A DNA stretch of 64,000 bases from Mesobacillus subterraneus. GTDB taxonomy: Bacteria; Bacillota; Bacilli; Bacillales; Cytobacillaceae. Positions 47,278-58,061 of the stretch are shown piece after piece. Location of the stretch: the NCBI RefSeq assembly GCF_023715485.1, contig NZ_JAMBOF010000003.1:62001-126000 (forward strand), in the 5' to 3' direction. A program made the position numbers and the translations under genes. Every line of letters starts with the position of its first letter. The first letter of the stretch is position 1. The notes under the pieces are model-generated. The model saw nothing but the letters and a program-made list of their open reading frames with translations. It had not been told where the DNA came from and searched no databases.

Positions 47278-48945
47278 TTGAGTTGGACCGGAATCGCCTT
47301 ATTCATACAGCTGTTTTTCGGGATTATTATTGGGCTGTATTTCTGGAATCTATTAAGGAATCAGCGGACGCAAAAGGTTTCGATTGATCGGGAATCCAGA
47401 AAGGAAATGGAACAGTTAAGAAAGATGAGATCGGTGTCACTAAGTGAGCCTCTGGCCGAAAAAGTAAGACCGTCCAGCTTTAACGACATTGTCGGACAGG
47501 AGGATGGAATTAAAGCTTTGAAAGCTGCGTTATGTGGACCAAATCCGCAGCATGTCATAATTTACGGGCCGCCTGGAGTCGGAAAAACGGCTGCTGCCAG
47601 GCTTGTTTTAGAAGAAGCGAAACAGAATCAAAAATCTCCTTTTAAATCATCTTCAGTTTTCGTAGAGCTTGATGCGACAACTGCTAGATTTGATGAGAGA
47701 GGGATTGCTGACCCGTTAATCGGATCTGTCCATGACCCGATTTACCAGGGAGCCGGTGCGATGGGCCAGGCAGGAATTCCCCAGCCTAAGCAAGGCGCAG
47801 TAACGAACGCGCATGGCGGTGTTTTATTTATAGATGAGATTGGAGAATTGCACCCAATCCAGATGAACAAGCTTCTAAAAGTTCTTGAAGACCGGAAAGT
47901 GTTTCTGGAAAGCGCGTATTATAATGAAGAAAACGCGCAAATCCCAAGCCATATCCACGATATTTTCAAAAATGGCCTTCCAGCGGATTTCCGCCTTGTT
48001 GGCGCAACGACAAGAACTCCAAGTGAAATTCCGCCTGCAATCAGATCAAGATGCATGGAAGTCTTTTTCCGTGAGTTGACCCAGGAGGAAATCTCTGCGG
48101 TGGCGAAGAATGCTTCCGAAAAAGTTCAGCTTACAATGAGTGAAAAGGCTATAGAAATTCTCTCTAACTACGCGCGAAATGGCCGTGAAGCTGTCAATAT
48201 GGTCCAGATTGCTGCAGGTTTAGCGATCACCGATGAGCGCTCGTATATTAAGGAAGATGAAATCGAATGGGTTGTCCATTCCAGCCAGCTGACACCAAGG
48301 ATGGAACGGAAGATCAATGAAAAATCGGCGGTTGGACTTGTCAATGGCCTTGCAGTTTACGGTCCGAACACCGGTGCTCTTCTGGAAATTGAAGTCACAG
48401 TCATTAAAGCCAAAGATAAAGGCTCGATTAATATAACGGGCATCGTCGATGAAGAAAGTATCGGCGGTCAGGGTAAATCGATCAGGAGAAAGAGCATGGC
48501 GAGAGGCTCGATTGAAAACGTCATCACGGTCCTCCGATCAATGGGTGTTCCTGCTGATGAATTTGATATCCACGTTAACTTCCCGGGCGGGACTCCGATT
48601 GATGGCCCTTCTGCCGGGATTGCGATGGCGACAGGCATTTACTCGGCCATTTACAAAATACCGATGGACAATACTGTTGCGATGACTGGAGAAATCAGCA
48701 TCCATGGAAATGTGAAGCCGATTGGCGGGGTTTATCCAAAAGTTAAAGCTGCGAAGAAAGCAGGCGCACAAAAGGTGATCATTCCAAAAGAAAACATGCA
48801 AACTATCCTGAATGAAATCACCGGTATTGAAATCATTCCTGTCACCCACCTCGATGAAGTGTTTGATATCGCTCTGCTTAAAGAGCATCCGAGGGAACAG
48901 ATCATTTCGGCCGCACCAGATTTAACAAAAAAGGAAACGAGTTAA
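47278..48945 (+). CDS. lonB: Lon-like ATP-dependent protease LonB
   Basis: 555 aa. An N-terminal membrane segment (about 4-24) is followed by an AAA+ domain with Walker [11 protein letters not shown] (about 98-107) and Walker B GGVLFIDEIGEL (about 180-191), and a C-terminal Ser-Lys protease domain (INFPGGTPIDGPSAGIAMA with catalytic Ser, then MTGEISIHGNVKPIGGVYPKVKAA with catalytic Lys). LonB lacks the large N-terminal substrate domain of LonA. TTG 47278 has GGGAGGGA 7 nt upstream. Forespore protein in B. subtilis. Confidence 0.94.
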   Translation: MSWTGIALFIQLFFGIIIGLYFWNLLRNQRTQKVSIDRESRKEMEQLRKMRSVSLSEPLAEKVRPSSFNDIVGQEDGIKALKAALCGPNPQHVIIYGPPGVGKTAAARLVLEEAKQNQKSPFKSSSVFVELDATTARFDERGIADPLIGSVHDPIYQGAGAMGQAGIPQPKQGAVTNAHGGVLFIDEIGELHPIQMNKLLKVLEDRKVFLESAYYNEENAQIPSHIHDIFKNGLPADFRLVGATTRTPSEIPPAIRSRCMEVFFRELTQEEISAVAKNASEKVQLTMSEKAIEILSNYARNGREAVNMVQIAAGLAITDERSYIKEDEIEWVVHSSQLTPRMERKINEKSAVGLVNGLAVYGPNTGALLEIEVTVIKAKDKGSINITGIVDEESIGGQGKSIRRKSMARGSIENVITVLRSMGVPADEFDIHVNFPGGTPIDGPSAGIAMATGIYSAIYKIPMDNTVAMTGEISIHGNVKPIGGVYPKVKAAKKAGAQKVIIPKENMQTILNEITGIEIIPVTHLDEVFDIALLKEHPREQIISAAPDLTKKETS

Positions 48946-48954
48946 AGCTTTGTA

Positions 48955-48984
48955 AAAAAGAACGCGAGCTAGCGTTCTTTTTTT
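48955..48984 (+). terminator. Terminator of lonB
   Basis: AAAAAGAACGC/GCGTTCTTTTT stem, GAGCTA loop. Confidence 0.92.
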
Positions 48985-49025
48985 AGGCTATTTTCGGACA
49001 TTTTGTTGTTTTGACAATTAAAATT

Positions 49026-49143
49026 AGGCTATGTCAAAGGTCATTGTTTATTTTTAGCACCTTTTGATTGGAGCGGAGGGCACTCGACTCCTGCGGGATC
49101 ACCGGACCCCCGCGGAAAGCGAGTGACCAGAGGGGAAATCAAC
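49026..49143. repeat. Short copy of intergenic repeat family B
   Basis: Shares its left flank (GGCTATGTCAAAGGTCATTG) and core (GATTGGAGCGGAGGGC, GACTCCTGCGGGAT, GCGGAAAGCGA, GGAAATCAAC) with the longer copy at 59400-59630. The TTGATT/AATCAA termini are inverted. The middle is shortened. The remaining lonB-lonA gap (49147-49400) is AT-rich, with a TATAAT at 49362-49367 as likely lonA -10; I see no other gene there. Confidence 0.75.
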
Positions 49144-49407
49144 AAATTGTTTTTGGGACTTTTTTAGGTGAAATCAGAACATGATGAAACACTCTTAATA
49201 GGAAACCTATTTAATATCTGCCAACACGATGACATATGGACATATTTTTTGCTCAATATCAGGATACTAACTATTAGATGATCAAGGCTTAGAAAGAGTA
49301 CATCCCGCTCTTGATATTAGACACTAGAAAATAAATACGATAGAATTGAACAACAAAGTATTATAATGCTTGTGGAATGATACAATGCATGTTGGAGGTG
49401 CAATGTC

Positions 49408-51735
49408 ATGGCGAACAAAAATGAGTTCACTGTCCCTCTTCTGCCGCTGCGCGGTCTGCTCGTTTACCCGACAATGGTGCTTCATTTAGATGTTGGACGG
49501 GAAAAGTCGGTACAGGCTTTGGAGAAGGCAATGGTGGATGACCATTTAATTTTTCTTACGACCCAAAAGGATATTTCTATAGATGAACCGGCCGAAGAGG
49601 ATTTGTACCAGATGGGTACACTGACTCGTGTCAAGCAGATGCTTAAACTGCCGAACGGAACGATTCGCGTACTTGTTGAAGGGTTGGCAAGGGGAGAAAT
49701 CATGGAGCTTTTTGATGAAAAAGACCATTATGCCTGCAGCCTGAGGACATTTGAAGACGAGGAAACGAAGGATGTCGAAGATGAAGCATTAATGAGGACA
49801 ATGCTTGAGTATTTCGAACAGTACATAAAAATGTCCAAGAAAATTTCCGCGGAAACGTATGCATCAGTTTCTGACATCGAAGAGCCTGGAAGAATGGCTG
49901 ATATCATAGCTTCACATCTGCCTCTAAAGCTTAAGGAGAAGCAGGAAATTTTAGAAACGATTGATATTAAAGAACGTATGAATCGTGTCATTGAAATTAT
50001 CCATAATGAAAAAGAAGTGCTTGGCCTTGAGAAAAAGATTGGCCAGCGAGTTAAACGCTCAATGGAACGGACGCAAAAGGAATATTATTTGCGTGAACAA
50101 ATGAAGGCTATCCAAAAAGAACTTGGAGAAAAAGAAGGCAAAACTGGCGAAATCTCTGAACTTACCGAAAAGATCGAGCTTGCCGGGATGCCTGATCATG
50201 TGAAGGAAACTGCCTTGAAGGAATTGGACCGTTACGAAAAGGTGCCGACAACATCCGCTGAAAGTGCAGTGATCCGGAATTATATCGAATGGCTCGTCTC
50301 ATTGCCGTGGTCAAAGGCAACTGAAGATGACCTTGATATAAGTAAGGCAGAAAGAATCCTTGATAAGGACCACTACGGACTTGAAAAGGTGAAGGAAAGG
50401 GTACTTGAGTATCTTGCTGTCCAGCAGCTGACTAACTCATTGAAAGGCCCGATCCTCTGCCTCGCAGGACCTCCTGGGGTGGGTAAAACAAGTCTTGCAA
50501 GATCGATTGCGAAATCATTGAACCGGAATTTTGTCCGGGTTTCTTTGGGTGGCGTCCGTGATGAGTCAGAGATTCGCGGCCACAGAAGGACCTATGTAGG
50601 TGCAATGCCAGGCCGAGTGATCCAGGGAATGAAGAAGGCGGGGACGATCAATCCTGTTTTCCTTCTCGATGAAATCGATAAAATGTCCAGCGATTTCCGC
50701 GGGGATCCTTCTGCCGCCATGCTTGAGGTGCTTGATCCAGAACAGAATCATAACTTCAGCGACCATTATATTGAAGAGCCGTACGATCTTTCTAAAGTCA
50801 TGTTCATCGCTACTGCTAATAATCTTTCGACTGTGCCGGGACCATTGCTCGACAGGATGGAGATTATCAATATTGCGGGTTATACAGAACTTGAAAAGCT
50901 GCATATTGCCAAGGACCATTTGCTGCCAAGACAGATTAAGGACCATGGTTTATCCAAGTCCCAGCTCCAAATGAAGGATGAATCAATCACCAAGGTGATT
51001 CGTTATTATACTCGAGAATCTGGTGTTCGTTCACTTGAGAGACAGCTTGCAGCAATCTGCAGGAAAACAGCGAAAATCGTTGTTTCCGGAGAGAAAAAGC
51101 GTGTCATCGTGAATGCAAAGAATGTTGAAGAATTCCTTGGCAAGACTAAATTCAGGTATGGCCAGGCCGAGCTTGAAGACCAGGTTGGCGTTGCTACAGG
51201 ACTAGCCTATACTACGGTTGGCGGAGATACGCTGCAGATCGAAGTATCTCTGTCTCCAGGAAAAGGCAAGCTTGTCCTGACCGGCAAGCTTGGGGATGTA
51301 ATGAAGGAATCGGCGCAGGCGGCATTCAGCTACGTCCGTTCAAAAGCGAAGGAGCTCGGAATCGATCCGGACTTCCATGAAAAGAATGATATCCATATCC
51401 ACGTCCCTGAGGGTGCTGTTCCGAAAGATGGTCCTTCAGCGGGCATTACGATTGCTACTGCACTTGTATCTGCTTTGTCAGGAAAGCCGATCCGCAGGGA
51501 AGTGGGAATGACAGGAGAAATAACGCTTAGAGGACGCGTTTTGCCAATTGGCGGTCTCAAGGAAAAATCGTTGAGCGCCCACAGGGCCGGCCTTACAAAG
51601 GTTATTTGTCCAAAAGATAATGAAAAAGATATTGATGATATTCCAGAAAGTGTACGTAAGGAGCTTGAATTTGTGTTAGTTTCTCATTTAGATGAAGTCT
51701 TGAAGCACGCTCTCGCCAGCGGTGATTCTCAATGA
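49408..51735 (+). CDS. lonA: ATP-dependent protease LonA
   Basis: 775 aa. N-terminal substrate-binding LAN domain (about 10-205), coiled coil, AAA+ module with [11 protein letters not shown] (about 355) and FLLDEIDKM, then the Ser-Lys protease domain with Ser677 (PKDGPSAG) and Lys720 (GGLKEKS). It degrades misfolded and regulatory proteins. GGAGGTG upstream fixes ATG 49408. It overlaps ysxC by 4 nt, a conserved coupling. Confidence 0.97.
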   Translation: MANKNEFTVPLLPLRGLLVYPTMVLHLDVGREKSVQALEKAMVDDHLIFLTTQKDISIDEPAEEDLYQMGTLTRVKQMLKLPNGTIRVLVEGLARGEIMELFDEKDHYACSLRTFEDEETKDVEDEALMRTMLEYFEQYIKMSKKISAETYASVSDIEEPGRMADIIASHLPLKLKEKQEILETIDIKERMNRVIEIIHNEKEVLGLEKKIGQRVKRSMERTQKEYYLREQMKAIQKELGEKEGKTGEISELTEKIELAGMPDHVKETALKELDRYEKVPTTSAESAVIRNYIEWLVSLPWSKATEDDLDISKAERILDKDHYGLEKVKERVLEYLAVQQLTNSLKGPILCLAGPPGVGKTSLARSIAKSLNRNFVRVSLGGVRDESEIRGHRRTYVGAMPGRVIQGMKKAGTINPVFLLDEIDKMSSDFRGDPSAAMLEVLDPEQNHNFSDHYIEEPYDLSKVMFIATANNLSTVPGPLLDRMEIINIAGYTELEKLHIAKDHLLPRQIKDHGLSKSQLQMKDESITKVIRYYTRESGVRSLERQLAAICRKTAKIVVSGEKKRVIVNAKNVEEFLGKTKFRYGQAELEDQVGVATGLAYTTVGGDTLQIEVSLSPGKGKLVLTGKLGDVMKESAQAAFSYVRSKAKELGIDPDFHEKNDIHIHVPEGAVPKDGPSAGITIATALVSALSGKPIRREVGMTGEITLRGRVLPIGGLKEKSLSAHRAGLTKVICPKDNEKDIDDIPESVRKELEFVLVSHLDEVLKHALASGDSQ

Positions 51736-52316
51736 AAGTAAATAGTGCAGAAATCGTGATCAGTGCCGTTAGGCCGAGCCAATATCCGGAAAGCAATCTT
51801 CCGGAATTCGCCCTTGCAGGCCGATCGAATGTTGGTAAATCTTCCTTTATCAATAAAATGCTGAACCGGAAAAGCCTTGCCAGGACATCCTCGAAGCCTG
51901 GAAAGACTCAGACATTGAATTTTTACCTGATTAATGAAATGGTTCATTTTGTTGATGTTCCGGGTTATGGTTATGCTAAAGTATCAAAATCTGAACGTGA
52001 AGCATGGGGTAAGATGATTGAGACTTACATTACTTCACGTGAACAACTGAAAGCGATGCTGATGATCGTTGACTTGAGGCATCCGCCTTCAAAGGACGAT
52101 GTGATGATGTATGATTTCCTCAAGCATTATGAGATTCCTGTCATCATTATCGCGACAAAAGCGGATAAAATCCCAAAGTCAAAGTGGCAAAAGCATTTGA
52201 AAATCACAAAAGAAACACTTAATCTCGATCCTGACGACACAATCATTCTCTTCTCCTCGGAAACAGGAGAGGGGAAGGACAAGGCCTGGTCAGTATTAGG
52301 CAGTTTCATGAAATAA
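51732..52316 (+). CDS. ysxC: Ribosome-biogenesis GTPase YsxC/EngB
   Basis: 194 aa TRAFAC GTPase. G1 GRSNVGKSS (about 30-38), G2 T in PGKTQT, G3 DVPGYG (about 75), G4 TKAD (about 144) and G5 SSETGEG. Essential in B. subtilis for 50S subunit assembly. Its ATG overlaps the lonA stop. Confidence 0.95.
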   Translation: MKVNSAEIVISAVRPSQYPESNLPEFALAGRSNVGKSSFINKMLNRKSLARTSSKPGKTQTLNFYLINEMVHFVDVPGYGYAKVSKSEREAWGKMIETYITSREQLKAMLMIVDLRHPPSKDDVMMYDFLKHYEIPVIIIATKADKIPKSKWQKHLKITKETLNLDPDDTIILFSSETGEGKDKAWSVLGSFMK

Positions 52317-52323
52317 GCAAAGT

Positions 52324-52356
52324 AAAGCCCGCATCATTTAAATGATGCGGGCTTTC
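52324..52356. terminator. Bidirectional terminator between ysxC and the minus-strand gene
   Basis: AAAGCCCGCATCAT and ATGATGCGGGCTTT form a 14-bp stem with a TTAA loop between convergent genes. The T tract is weak on both strands. Confidence 0.8.
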
Positions 52357-52358
52357 TG

Positions 52359-52844
52359 TCATTTCTTTTTAAAAAATAAGAGGTAAATACCAATCAGGAT
52401 CAATGCAGCCGGCCAAAATTTCCAGGCTGCCGCGACTCCATTTTCGAGGAGGCCAAGCCAGCTGGTTATCCGGTCATAAAATAACAGCAGCCCTGCTAAA
52501 ATGAGGAAGAGGACTCCATGAAACAAGCCATTGCCTGTTTTCTGATAGCGGAGCAAAAATCCAAGGGCAATGATTAAAATGAATGCTCCGAGGTGATCGG
52601 GCCATAGCTCGAACTTATTCACGACGTGAAAATGTATGCCAAACCCTACAAGTATCACGCCTGGTAATATCGCTTCATAATCCTTGCCATAGTACCCCTG
52701 CACTAAAAATGCCGCACCCACGATGATCAAGAGGGTCGGCCACGTGTAAAACTCATTGAACAGGGATATATTTGCCTGCTGAAGATAAAAATAAACGCCA
52801 AATCCGATTAAAATCATTCCTGGGATCATTCTCTGATTTTTCAT
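52359..52844 (-). CDS. LiaI/LiaF-like polytopic membrane protein
   Basis: 161 aa or slightly fewer, with six short hydrophobic segments arranged as three similar pairs (PGMILIGFGVYFYL, then PGVILVGFGIHFH, and a third FWPAALILIGIYLLFF). This LiaF-type transmembrane pattern appears in envelope-stress sensing membrane proteins; function here is unknown. B. subtilis has a membrane protein (ysxD) at this locus between ysxC and hemA, and this may be its counterpart. ATG at 52844 is taken (GTGGTGA upstream) rather than the longer in-frame start at 52904. Confidence 0.75.
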   Translation of the reverse strand: MKNQRMIPGMILIGFGVYFYLQQANISLFNEFYTWPTLLIIVGAAFLVQGYYGKDYEAILPGVILVGFGIHFHVVNKFELWPDHLGAFILIIALGFLLRYQKTGNGLFHGVLFLILAGLLLFYDRITSWLGLLENGVAAAWKFWPAALILIGIYLLFFKKK

Positions 52845-52960
52845 TCTTTCACCACTTCCAAAAAGGCTCACTTGAATTAAGGGACAAACTTTGATAAGGT
52901 ACATTAGGGAGTATGTTTAATTGCTGTTTATTTAGTATAAAAGTAAACAAACATATAGAT

Positions 52961-53056
52961 AAATAATGATTAATTCTTTTAACGCATTTATATAAAAATT
53001 ATTTCAGCAGTTGTTCACATTTAGCATGTAAAAAGGAAAAAAACGTCATGTATAAT
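52961..53056 (+). promoter_or_regulatory. hemA upstream region with possible PerR-type box
   Basis: AAATAATGATTAATT (52961-52975) matches the core of the PerR/Fur-family box TTATAATNATTATAA at 9 of 14 positions, and TATAAT at 53051-53056 is a likely hemA -10. In B. subtilis the hemA operon is PerR-regulated. The -35 is unclear and the box is weak. Confidence 0.35.
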
Positions 53057-53103
53057 TACCTTAGCCAATTATGCAATTTCTATTTGGGGGTGTCAATTAA
53101 AAA

Positions 53104-54450
53104 ATGCATATTATAGTTGTCGGACTTAATTATAAAACTGCCCCTGTCGAAATCCGCGAAAAGTTGACATTCAACGAGGCCAACCTCGGCGAAGCGATGA
53201 GTGCTCTTCAGGAAAAGAAGAGTATTCTCGAAAATGTCATCGTCTCAACTTGTAACCGTACAGAAATATATGCTGTCGTGGACCAGCTCCACACTGGCAG
53301 ATATTATATTAAAGAGTTTTTATCTGAATGGTTCGGGATTCCTCAGGCAGAATTCACGCCATTTCTGTTTATTTATGAACAAGATGGAGCAATCGAGCAT
53401 TTGTTCAAGGTTTCTTGCGGATTGAACTCAATGGTGCTGGGAGAGACCCAGATCCTTGGCCAGGTCCGTTCCAGCTTTATGCTTGGACTTGAAAGGAACA
53501 CGACTGGAACAGTGTTCAACCATCTCTTTAAACAGGCAGTGACTCTTGCAAAACGCGGCCACTCCGAAACTGAAATCGGTGCTAATGCCGTTTCAGTCAG
53601 CTATGCGGCTGTTGAACTTGCCAAGAAAATCTTCGGCTCGCTTGACCAGAAGCATGTGCTGATACTTGGAGCAGGCAAGATGGGTGAACTGGCTATTCAA
53701 AACCTTCATGCAAATGGAGCAAAGAAAGTCACGGTCATCAACCGTACTTACCAAAAGGCAGAAAACCTGGCTAACCGATTCTCCGGTAAGGCGAAGACTC
53801 TCGGAGAGCTTCAGAGCGCGCTTGCGGATGCCGATATTCTCATCAGTTCAACGGGTGCCAAAGATTTCGTCGTAACGAAGGATATGATGGTAAAGGTCGA
53901 GCAGAAGCGAAAGGGAAAACCGTTATTCATGGTTGATATCGCTGTTCCTCGCGACCTGGATCCTGAAATAGCTACCCTGGAAAATGTATTCCTTTATGAT
54001 ATTGATGATCTTGAAGGAATTGTCGAAGCGAATCTGCAAGAGCGCCAAAAAGCGGCTGAGAAGATTCTCATTATGATTGAAGGCGAGATCGTCCAGTTTA
54101 AACAGTGGCTGAACACGCTTGGAGTCGTACCAGTCATTTCTGCATTGCGGGTTAAGGCTCTTGCAATCCAGGAAGAGACGATGAGCAGCATTGAGCGCAA
54201 ATTGCCTCATTTATCTGACCGGGATATCAAAGTCCTTAACAAGCATACAAAGAGTATCATCAACCAGCTTCTCAAAGATCCGATCCTTCAGGCGAAGGAG
54301 CTTGCGGCAGGGCCGGATGCAGACGAAGCGCTTGATCTATTCGTGAAGATTTTTAATATTGAACAGCTCGTCGCTGAACAAGAAGGAATGAAAACAGCTG
54401 AAACCAAGCAGGTCAGAGTTCCTTCGCCTCAGGCTTCTTTTCAGCCGTAA
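53104..54450 (+). CDS. hemA: Glutamyl-tRNA reductase
   Basis: 448 aa, first enzyme of C5 heme synthesis: reduces glutamyl-tRNA(Glu) to glutamate-1-semialdehyde with NADPH. Catalytic Cys50 lies in [10 protein letters not shown], the substrate region [10 protein letters not shown] near 118, and the NADPH motif [10 protein letters not shown] near 190. GGGGGTG (53086-53092) is 11 nt upstream. It begins hemAXCDBL. Confidence 0.96.
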   Translation: MHIIVVGLNYKTAPVEIREKLTFNEANLGEAMSALQEKKSILENVIVSTCNRTEIYAVVDQLHTGRYYIKEFLSEWFGIPQAEFTPFLFIYEQDGAIEHLFKVSCGLNSMVLGETQILGQVRSSFMLGLERNTTGTVFNHLFKQAVTLAKRGHSETEIGANAVSVSYAAVELAKKIFGSLDQKHVLILGAGKMGELAIQNLHANGAKKVTVINRTYQKAENLANRFSGKAKTLGELQSALADADILISSTGAKDFVVTKDMMVKVEQKRKGKPLFMVDIAVPRDLDPEIATLENVFLYDIDDLEGIVEANLQERQKAAEKILIMIEGEIVQFKQWLNTLGVVPVISALRVKALAIQEETMSSIERKLPHLSDRDIKVLNKHTKSIINQLLKDPILQAKELAAGPDADEALDLFVKIFNIEQLVAEQEGMKTAETKQVRVPSPQASFQP

Positions 54451-54464
54451 GCGAGGTTTTGCCC

Positions 54465-55298
54465 ATGGTTGATCTTTATATTACGCGTCTCCATGAAATA
54501 ACCATTGTGATCTATGCGGCCAGCGTGCTCTTATACTTTATCGATTTCCTTAACAGTAACCGGAGGGCAAACAAAGTTGCTTTCTGGTTACTTGCATTTG
54601 TTTGGGGATTCCAGACGATATTCTTATTCTATTATATGGTCGACAAAGGCCGATTCCCTGTTCTGACCCTCTTTGAAGGGCTTTACTTTTATGCATGGGT
54701 GCTGGTCACGTTGTCGCTGGCAATCAACAAACTATTAAAAGTAGACTTTATTGTCTTTTTTACGAATGTACTTGGGTTCATCATCATGGCAATCCACACA
54801 TTCGCTCCCGTACACTATGATTCCAATGTCATGTCTGAGCAGCTGATTTCCGAACTGTTGCTGATCCATATAACGATGGCGATCCTGTCGTATGGGGCCT
54901 TCTCCATCTCGTTTGTCTTTTCCCTGCTTTATCTTATCCAATACGACCTTTTAAAGCGGAAAAAGTGGGGTAAGCTGTTATGGAGGATCACGGATCTGAC
55001 AAGGCTTGATTACTTGTCTTACATATTGAATGTCATTGGAGTGCCAATGCTCATCCTCAGCCTGATCCTTGGGCTGCAATGGGCCTGGATCAAGGTCCCT
55101 GACCTGGCATGGTATGATGCGAAGTTAATAGGTTCCTTTGTCGTTCTCGCTGTCTACAGCGTATACCTGTATTTGCGAGTCGGCAAAGAAATGTATGGCA
55201 AATCGCTCGCGCTATGGAACATCGCGTCATTCCTGATTGTATTAATTAACTTTTTTCTTTTTGGAAAATTATCATCATTCCATTTTTGGTATCAATAA
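54465..55298 (+). CDS. hemX: HemX, CcsA-type membrane protein
   Basis: 277 aa with about eight membrane helices and conserved histidines in a cytochrome c assembly (CcsA/CcmC-like) fold. In B. subtilis HemX lowers the cellular level of HemA post-transcriptionally, giving feedback on heme synthesis. ATG 54465 with GCGAGG upstream; TTG 54459 is in frame but lies too close. It follows hemA by 14 nt. Confidence 0.92.
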   Translation: MVDLYITRLHEITIVIYAASVLLYFIDFLNSNRRANKVAFWLLAFVWGFQTIFLFYYMVDKGRFPVLTLFEGLYFYAWVLVTLSLAINKLLKVDFIVFFTNVLGFIIMAIHTFAPVHYDSNVMSEQLISELLLIHITMAILSYGAFSISFVFSLLYLIQYDLLKRKKWGKLLWRITDLTRLDYLSYILNVIGVPMLILSLILGLQWAWIKVPDLAWYDAKLIGSFVVLAVYSVYLYLRVGKEMYGKSLALWNIASFLIVLINFFLFGKLSSFHFWYQ

Positions 55299-55310
55299 AA
55301 GGAGGCTGTC

Positions 55311-56246
55311 ATGAGAAAAATTATCGTTGGCTCCAGACGGAGTAAGTTGGCATTAACACAAACAAACTGGGTGATTGAGCAGCTGAAAAAATTAGGGGCT
55401 CCTTTTGAGTTTGAAGTAAAGGAAATCGTCACTAAAGGAGATCAAATTCTCGACGTGACCCTATCCAAAGTCGGAGGGAAAGGCCTCTTCGTCAAGGAAA
55501 TCGAACAGGCAATGCTCGACAAAGAAATTGATATGGCCGTGCACAGCATGAAGGATATGCCTGCAGTACTGCCTGAGGGCCTTGTCATTGGCTGTATTCC
55601 TTTCCGTGAAGATCACCGTGATGTGCTGATTTCCAAGGATAATGTTCCTTTCAGTGAACTAAAGCCAGGAGCGGTTATAGGTACGAGCAGCCTGCGCAGG
55701 AGTTCCCAGCTATTGGCCCAGCGCCCTGATCTAGAAATGAAATGGATTCGCGGCAACATTGATACTAGAATCGAGAAGCTTAAAACAGAAGATTACGATG
55801 CAATCATCCTTGCAGCAGCTGGTCTTAAACGTATGGGTTGGGCAGATGATACTGTTACTCAATTCATCAATCCTGAAATCTGTGTGCCGGCAGTCGGACA
55901 GGGCGCACTTTCCATCGAATGCCGTGGAGACGATGAGGAACTTCTGCAGCTGCTGGAAAAATTCACATCCGCAGAAACTAGTGAGGCTGTTAAGGCAGAA
56001 CGGGCTTTCCTTCATAAAATGGAGGGCGGCTGTCAGGTGCCAATTGCTGGCTATGCATTTATGAATGAACAGAAAGAAATCGTTTTGACTGCTTTAGTAG
56101 GTTCTCCTGATGGAAAGACGATCATCAAGGAACAAGTAAAAGGCAAAAATCCAGAGGAACTTGGGCAGCTTGCTGCAGATAAACTCATCAGCCAGGGTGC
56201 GAAGGACTTGATCGACAAGGTTAAACAGGAGCTTGAGATTGAATGA
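55311..56246 (+). CDS. hemC: Hydroxymethylbilane synthase
   Basis: 311 aa porphobilinogen deaminase that joins four porphobilinogens. The dipyrromethane cofactor attaches to Cys241 (EGGCQVP). Other hallmarks: [12 protein letters not shown] (7-18), VHSMKDMPA (about 79-87), GTSSLRR and [16 protein letters not shown] upstream. It overlaps hemD by 4 nt. Confidence 0.96.
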   Translation: MRKIIVGSRRSKLALTQTNWVIEQLKKLGAPFEFEVKEIVTKGDQILDVTLSKVGGKGLFVKEIEQAMLDKEIDMAVHSMKDMPAVLPEGLVIGCIPFREDHRDVLISKDNVPFSELKPGAVIGTSSLRRSSQLLAQRPDLEMKWIRGNIDTRIEKLKTEDYDAIILAAAGLKRMGWADDTVTQFINPEICVPAVGQGALSIECRGDDEELLQLLEKFTSAETSEAVKAERAFLHKMEGGCQVPIAGYAFMNEQKEIVLTALVGSPDGKTIIKEQVKGKNPEELGQLAADKLISQGAKDLIDKVKQELEIE

Positions 56247-57031
56247 TTCAGTCTCTCCCGCTGCAAAATAAAACGGTAATGATTCCAAGGGGGAAGGCTC
56301 ATGCGAAGTCTTTCTCCGAATTGGTTGCCAGGCAAGGGGGGATTCCGGTGGAAATCCCTCTAATTGCCTTTAGGCCTGTTGCAGCAACTGAAGAACTGCT
56401 TGATATACTTCATAATTTACATACTTACGACTGGATCATCTTTACAAGCAATGTGACAGTTGAGACCTTTTTTTCTTTTATGAAAAAACAGCAAACAGAA
56501 CTTGCCAAAATTGCTGTGATTGGTGAAAAAACGAAAGAAATCCTTGAAAGCATGGGGGGAAAAGCAGATTTTGTTCCCCAGCAGTATGTTGCCGAAGGAT
56601 TTGTTGAAGAATTCCTGCCTCACATAAAGCAAGGCACCAGGGTGCTGATCCCGAAAGGCAGCCTCGCAAGGGATTATATCGGAACTTCGCTAAAGAAGCA
56701 GGGAGCGATAGTAGATGAGGTCATCATCTATGAAACTTTTCTGCCTGAAGAAAGCCGTGAAAAGCTTGTTAAGATGCTTCGAAATAAAAGTCTTGATATA
56801 CTTACATTTACAAGTCCATCTACGATTGACCACTTTATGGGAATCGTAGAAGAGAATAAACTGCGTGATCACCTGGAGCATTGTATCATCGCCTGCATCG
56901 GCCCAGTATCAACTAAGAAAGCCAAGAAATGGGGACTGCATGTCCATGCAGCGCCGGATAAATACACTGTTGAAGAAATGCTGAAAAGTGTCGCAGGATA
57001 CTTAAAAATAAAACCGCATACAGGAGGGTAA
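56243..57031 (+). CDS. hemD: Uroporphyrinogen-III synthase
   Basis: 262 aa, low-conservation bilobed HemD fold that cyclises and inverts ring D of hydroxymethylbilane. Features: [12 protein letters not shown] (about 56-67), [12 protein letters not shown] (about 136-147), and [12 protein letters not shown] (about 189-200), the typical TSP-S motif. The start overlaps hemC (ATGA). Confidence 0.92.
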   Translation: MIQSLPLQNKTVMIPRGKAHAKSFSELVARQGGIPVEIPLIAFRPVAATEELLDILHNLHTYDWIIFTSNVTVETFFSFMKKQQTELAKIAVIGEKTKEILESMGGKADFVPQQYVAEGFVEEFLPHIKQGTRVLIPKGSLARDYIGTSLKKQGAIVDEVIIYETFLPEESREKLVKMLRNKSLDILTFTSPSTIDHFMGIVEENKLRDHLEHCIIACIGPVSTKKAKKWGLHVHAAPDKYTVEEMLKSVAGYLKIKPHTGG

Positions 57032-57034
57032 TAC

Positions 57035-58015
57035 ATGAAACACCTTGAATTCAGCCGCCATCGCCGCCTGCGCCAATCTGCGAATATGCGCGCCCTGGTA
57101 CGTGAAAACTACCTTCGCACAGAGGATCTGATTTATCCGCTATTTATCGTCGAAGGAGAAAACATCAAGAATGAAGTCTCTTCAATGCCGGGAGTCTATC
57201 ATTTATCACTTGATAATCTGAAAGAAGAAATTGCAGAAGTAGAATCACTTGGCATTAAATCAGTATTGCTTTTCGGTGTTCCAAATGAAAAAGACGAGGA
57301 AGGCTGCCAGGCATACCATGACCACGGAATCGTCCAGGAGGCGACTCGGGTCATCAAAAAGGATTTCCCTGACATGATCGTCATCGCTGATACATGCTTG
57401 TGTGAATATACAAGCCACGGACATTGCGGCGTTATCGAGGATGGCAAGGTACTTAACGATCCATCACTAGAATTGCTTGGAAAGACAGCTGTAAGCCAGG
57501 CTAAAGCCGGAGCTGATATCATTGCTCCTTCTAACATGATGGACGGCTTCGTTGCTGCTATCCGTTTTGCTTTGGATGAAGCGGGATTCCAGGATGTGCC
57601 TATCATGTCTTATGCTGTAAAGTATTCGTCTGCATTTTATGGCCCATTCCGCGAAGCAGCTGAAAGCACTCCGCAGTTCGGCGACCGTAAATCTTACCAG
57701 ATGGACCCGGCGAACCGTACTGAAGCAATGCGCGAAGCTGAATCTGATGTCATGGAAGGCGCCGACTTCCTGATTGTGAAGCCGGGTATGCCATACCTTG
57801 ACATCGTCCGTGACGTTAAAAATAATTTTAATCTGCCAGTCGTCATATACAATGTAAGCGGTGAATACTCAATGGTCAAAGCAGCCGCCCAAAATGGCTG
57901 GGTTGATGAGAAGAGCATCGTGATGGAAATGCTGACAGGCATGAAGCGCGCAGGATCTGACCTGATCATTACCTACCATGCTAAGGATGCTGCACGCTGG
58001 CTGAAAGAACAGTAA
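57035..58015 (+). CDS. hemB: Delta-aminolevulinic acid dehydratase (porphobilinogen synthase)
   Basis: 326 aa. Zinc-binding cysteines in [14 protein letters not shown] (about 119-132), Schiff-base lysines in [15 protein letters not shown] (about 193-207) and [13 protein letters not shown] near 250. Condenses two aminolevulinates. GGAGGG upstream, 3 nt after hemD. Confidence 0.96.
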   Translation: MKHLEFSRHRRLRQSANMRALVRENYLRTEDLIYPLFIVEGENIKNEVSSMPGVYHLSLDNLKEEIAEVESLGIKSVLLFGVPNEKDEEGCQAYHDHGIVQEATRVIKKDFPDMIVIADTCLCEYTSHGHCGVIEDGKVLNDPSLELLGKTAVSQAKAGADIIAPSNMMDGFVAAIRFALDEAGFQDVPIMSYAVKYSSAFYGPFREAAESTPQFGDRKSYQMDPANRTEAMREAESDVMEGADFLIVKPGMPYLDIVRDVKNNFNLPVVIYNVSGEYSMVKAAAQNGWVDEKSIVMEMLTGMKRAGSDLIITYHAKDAARWLKEQ

Positions 58016-58061
58016 AGCTCTTCCAAAGACTAAAAACATCCAAATGAAATGAGGGATTAAT

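Noticed and set aside
49378-49390. TGATACAATGCAT before lonA, same as the clpX -10 context
   Set aside because: At lonA it lies only a few bases before the ribosome site, so it cannot be the main promoter. The similarity is probably chance.
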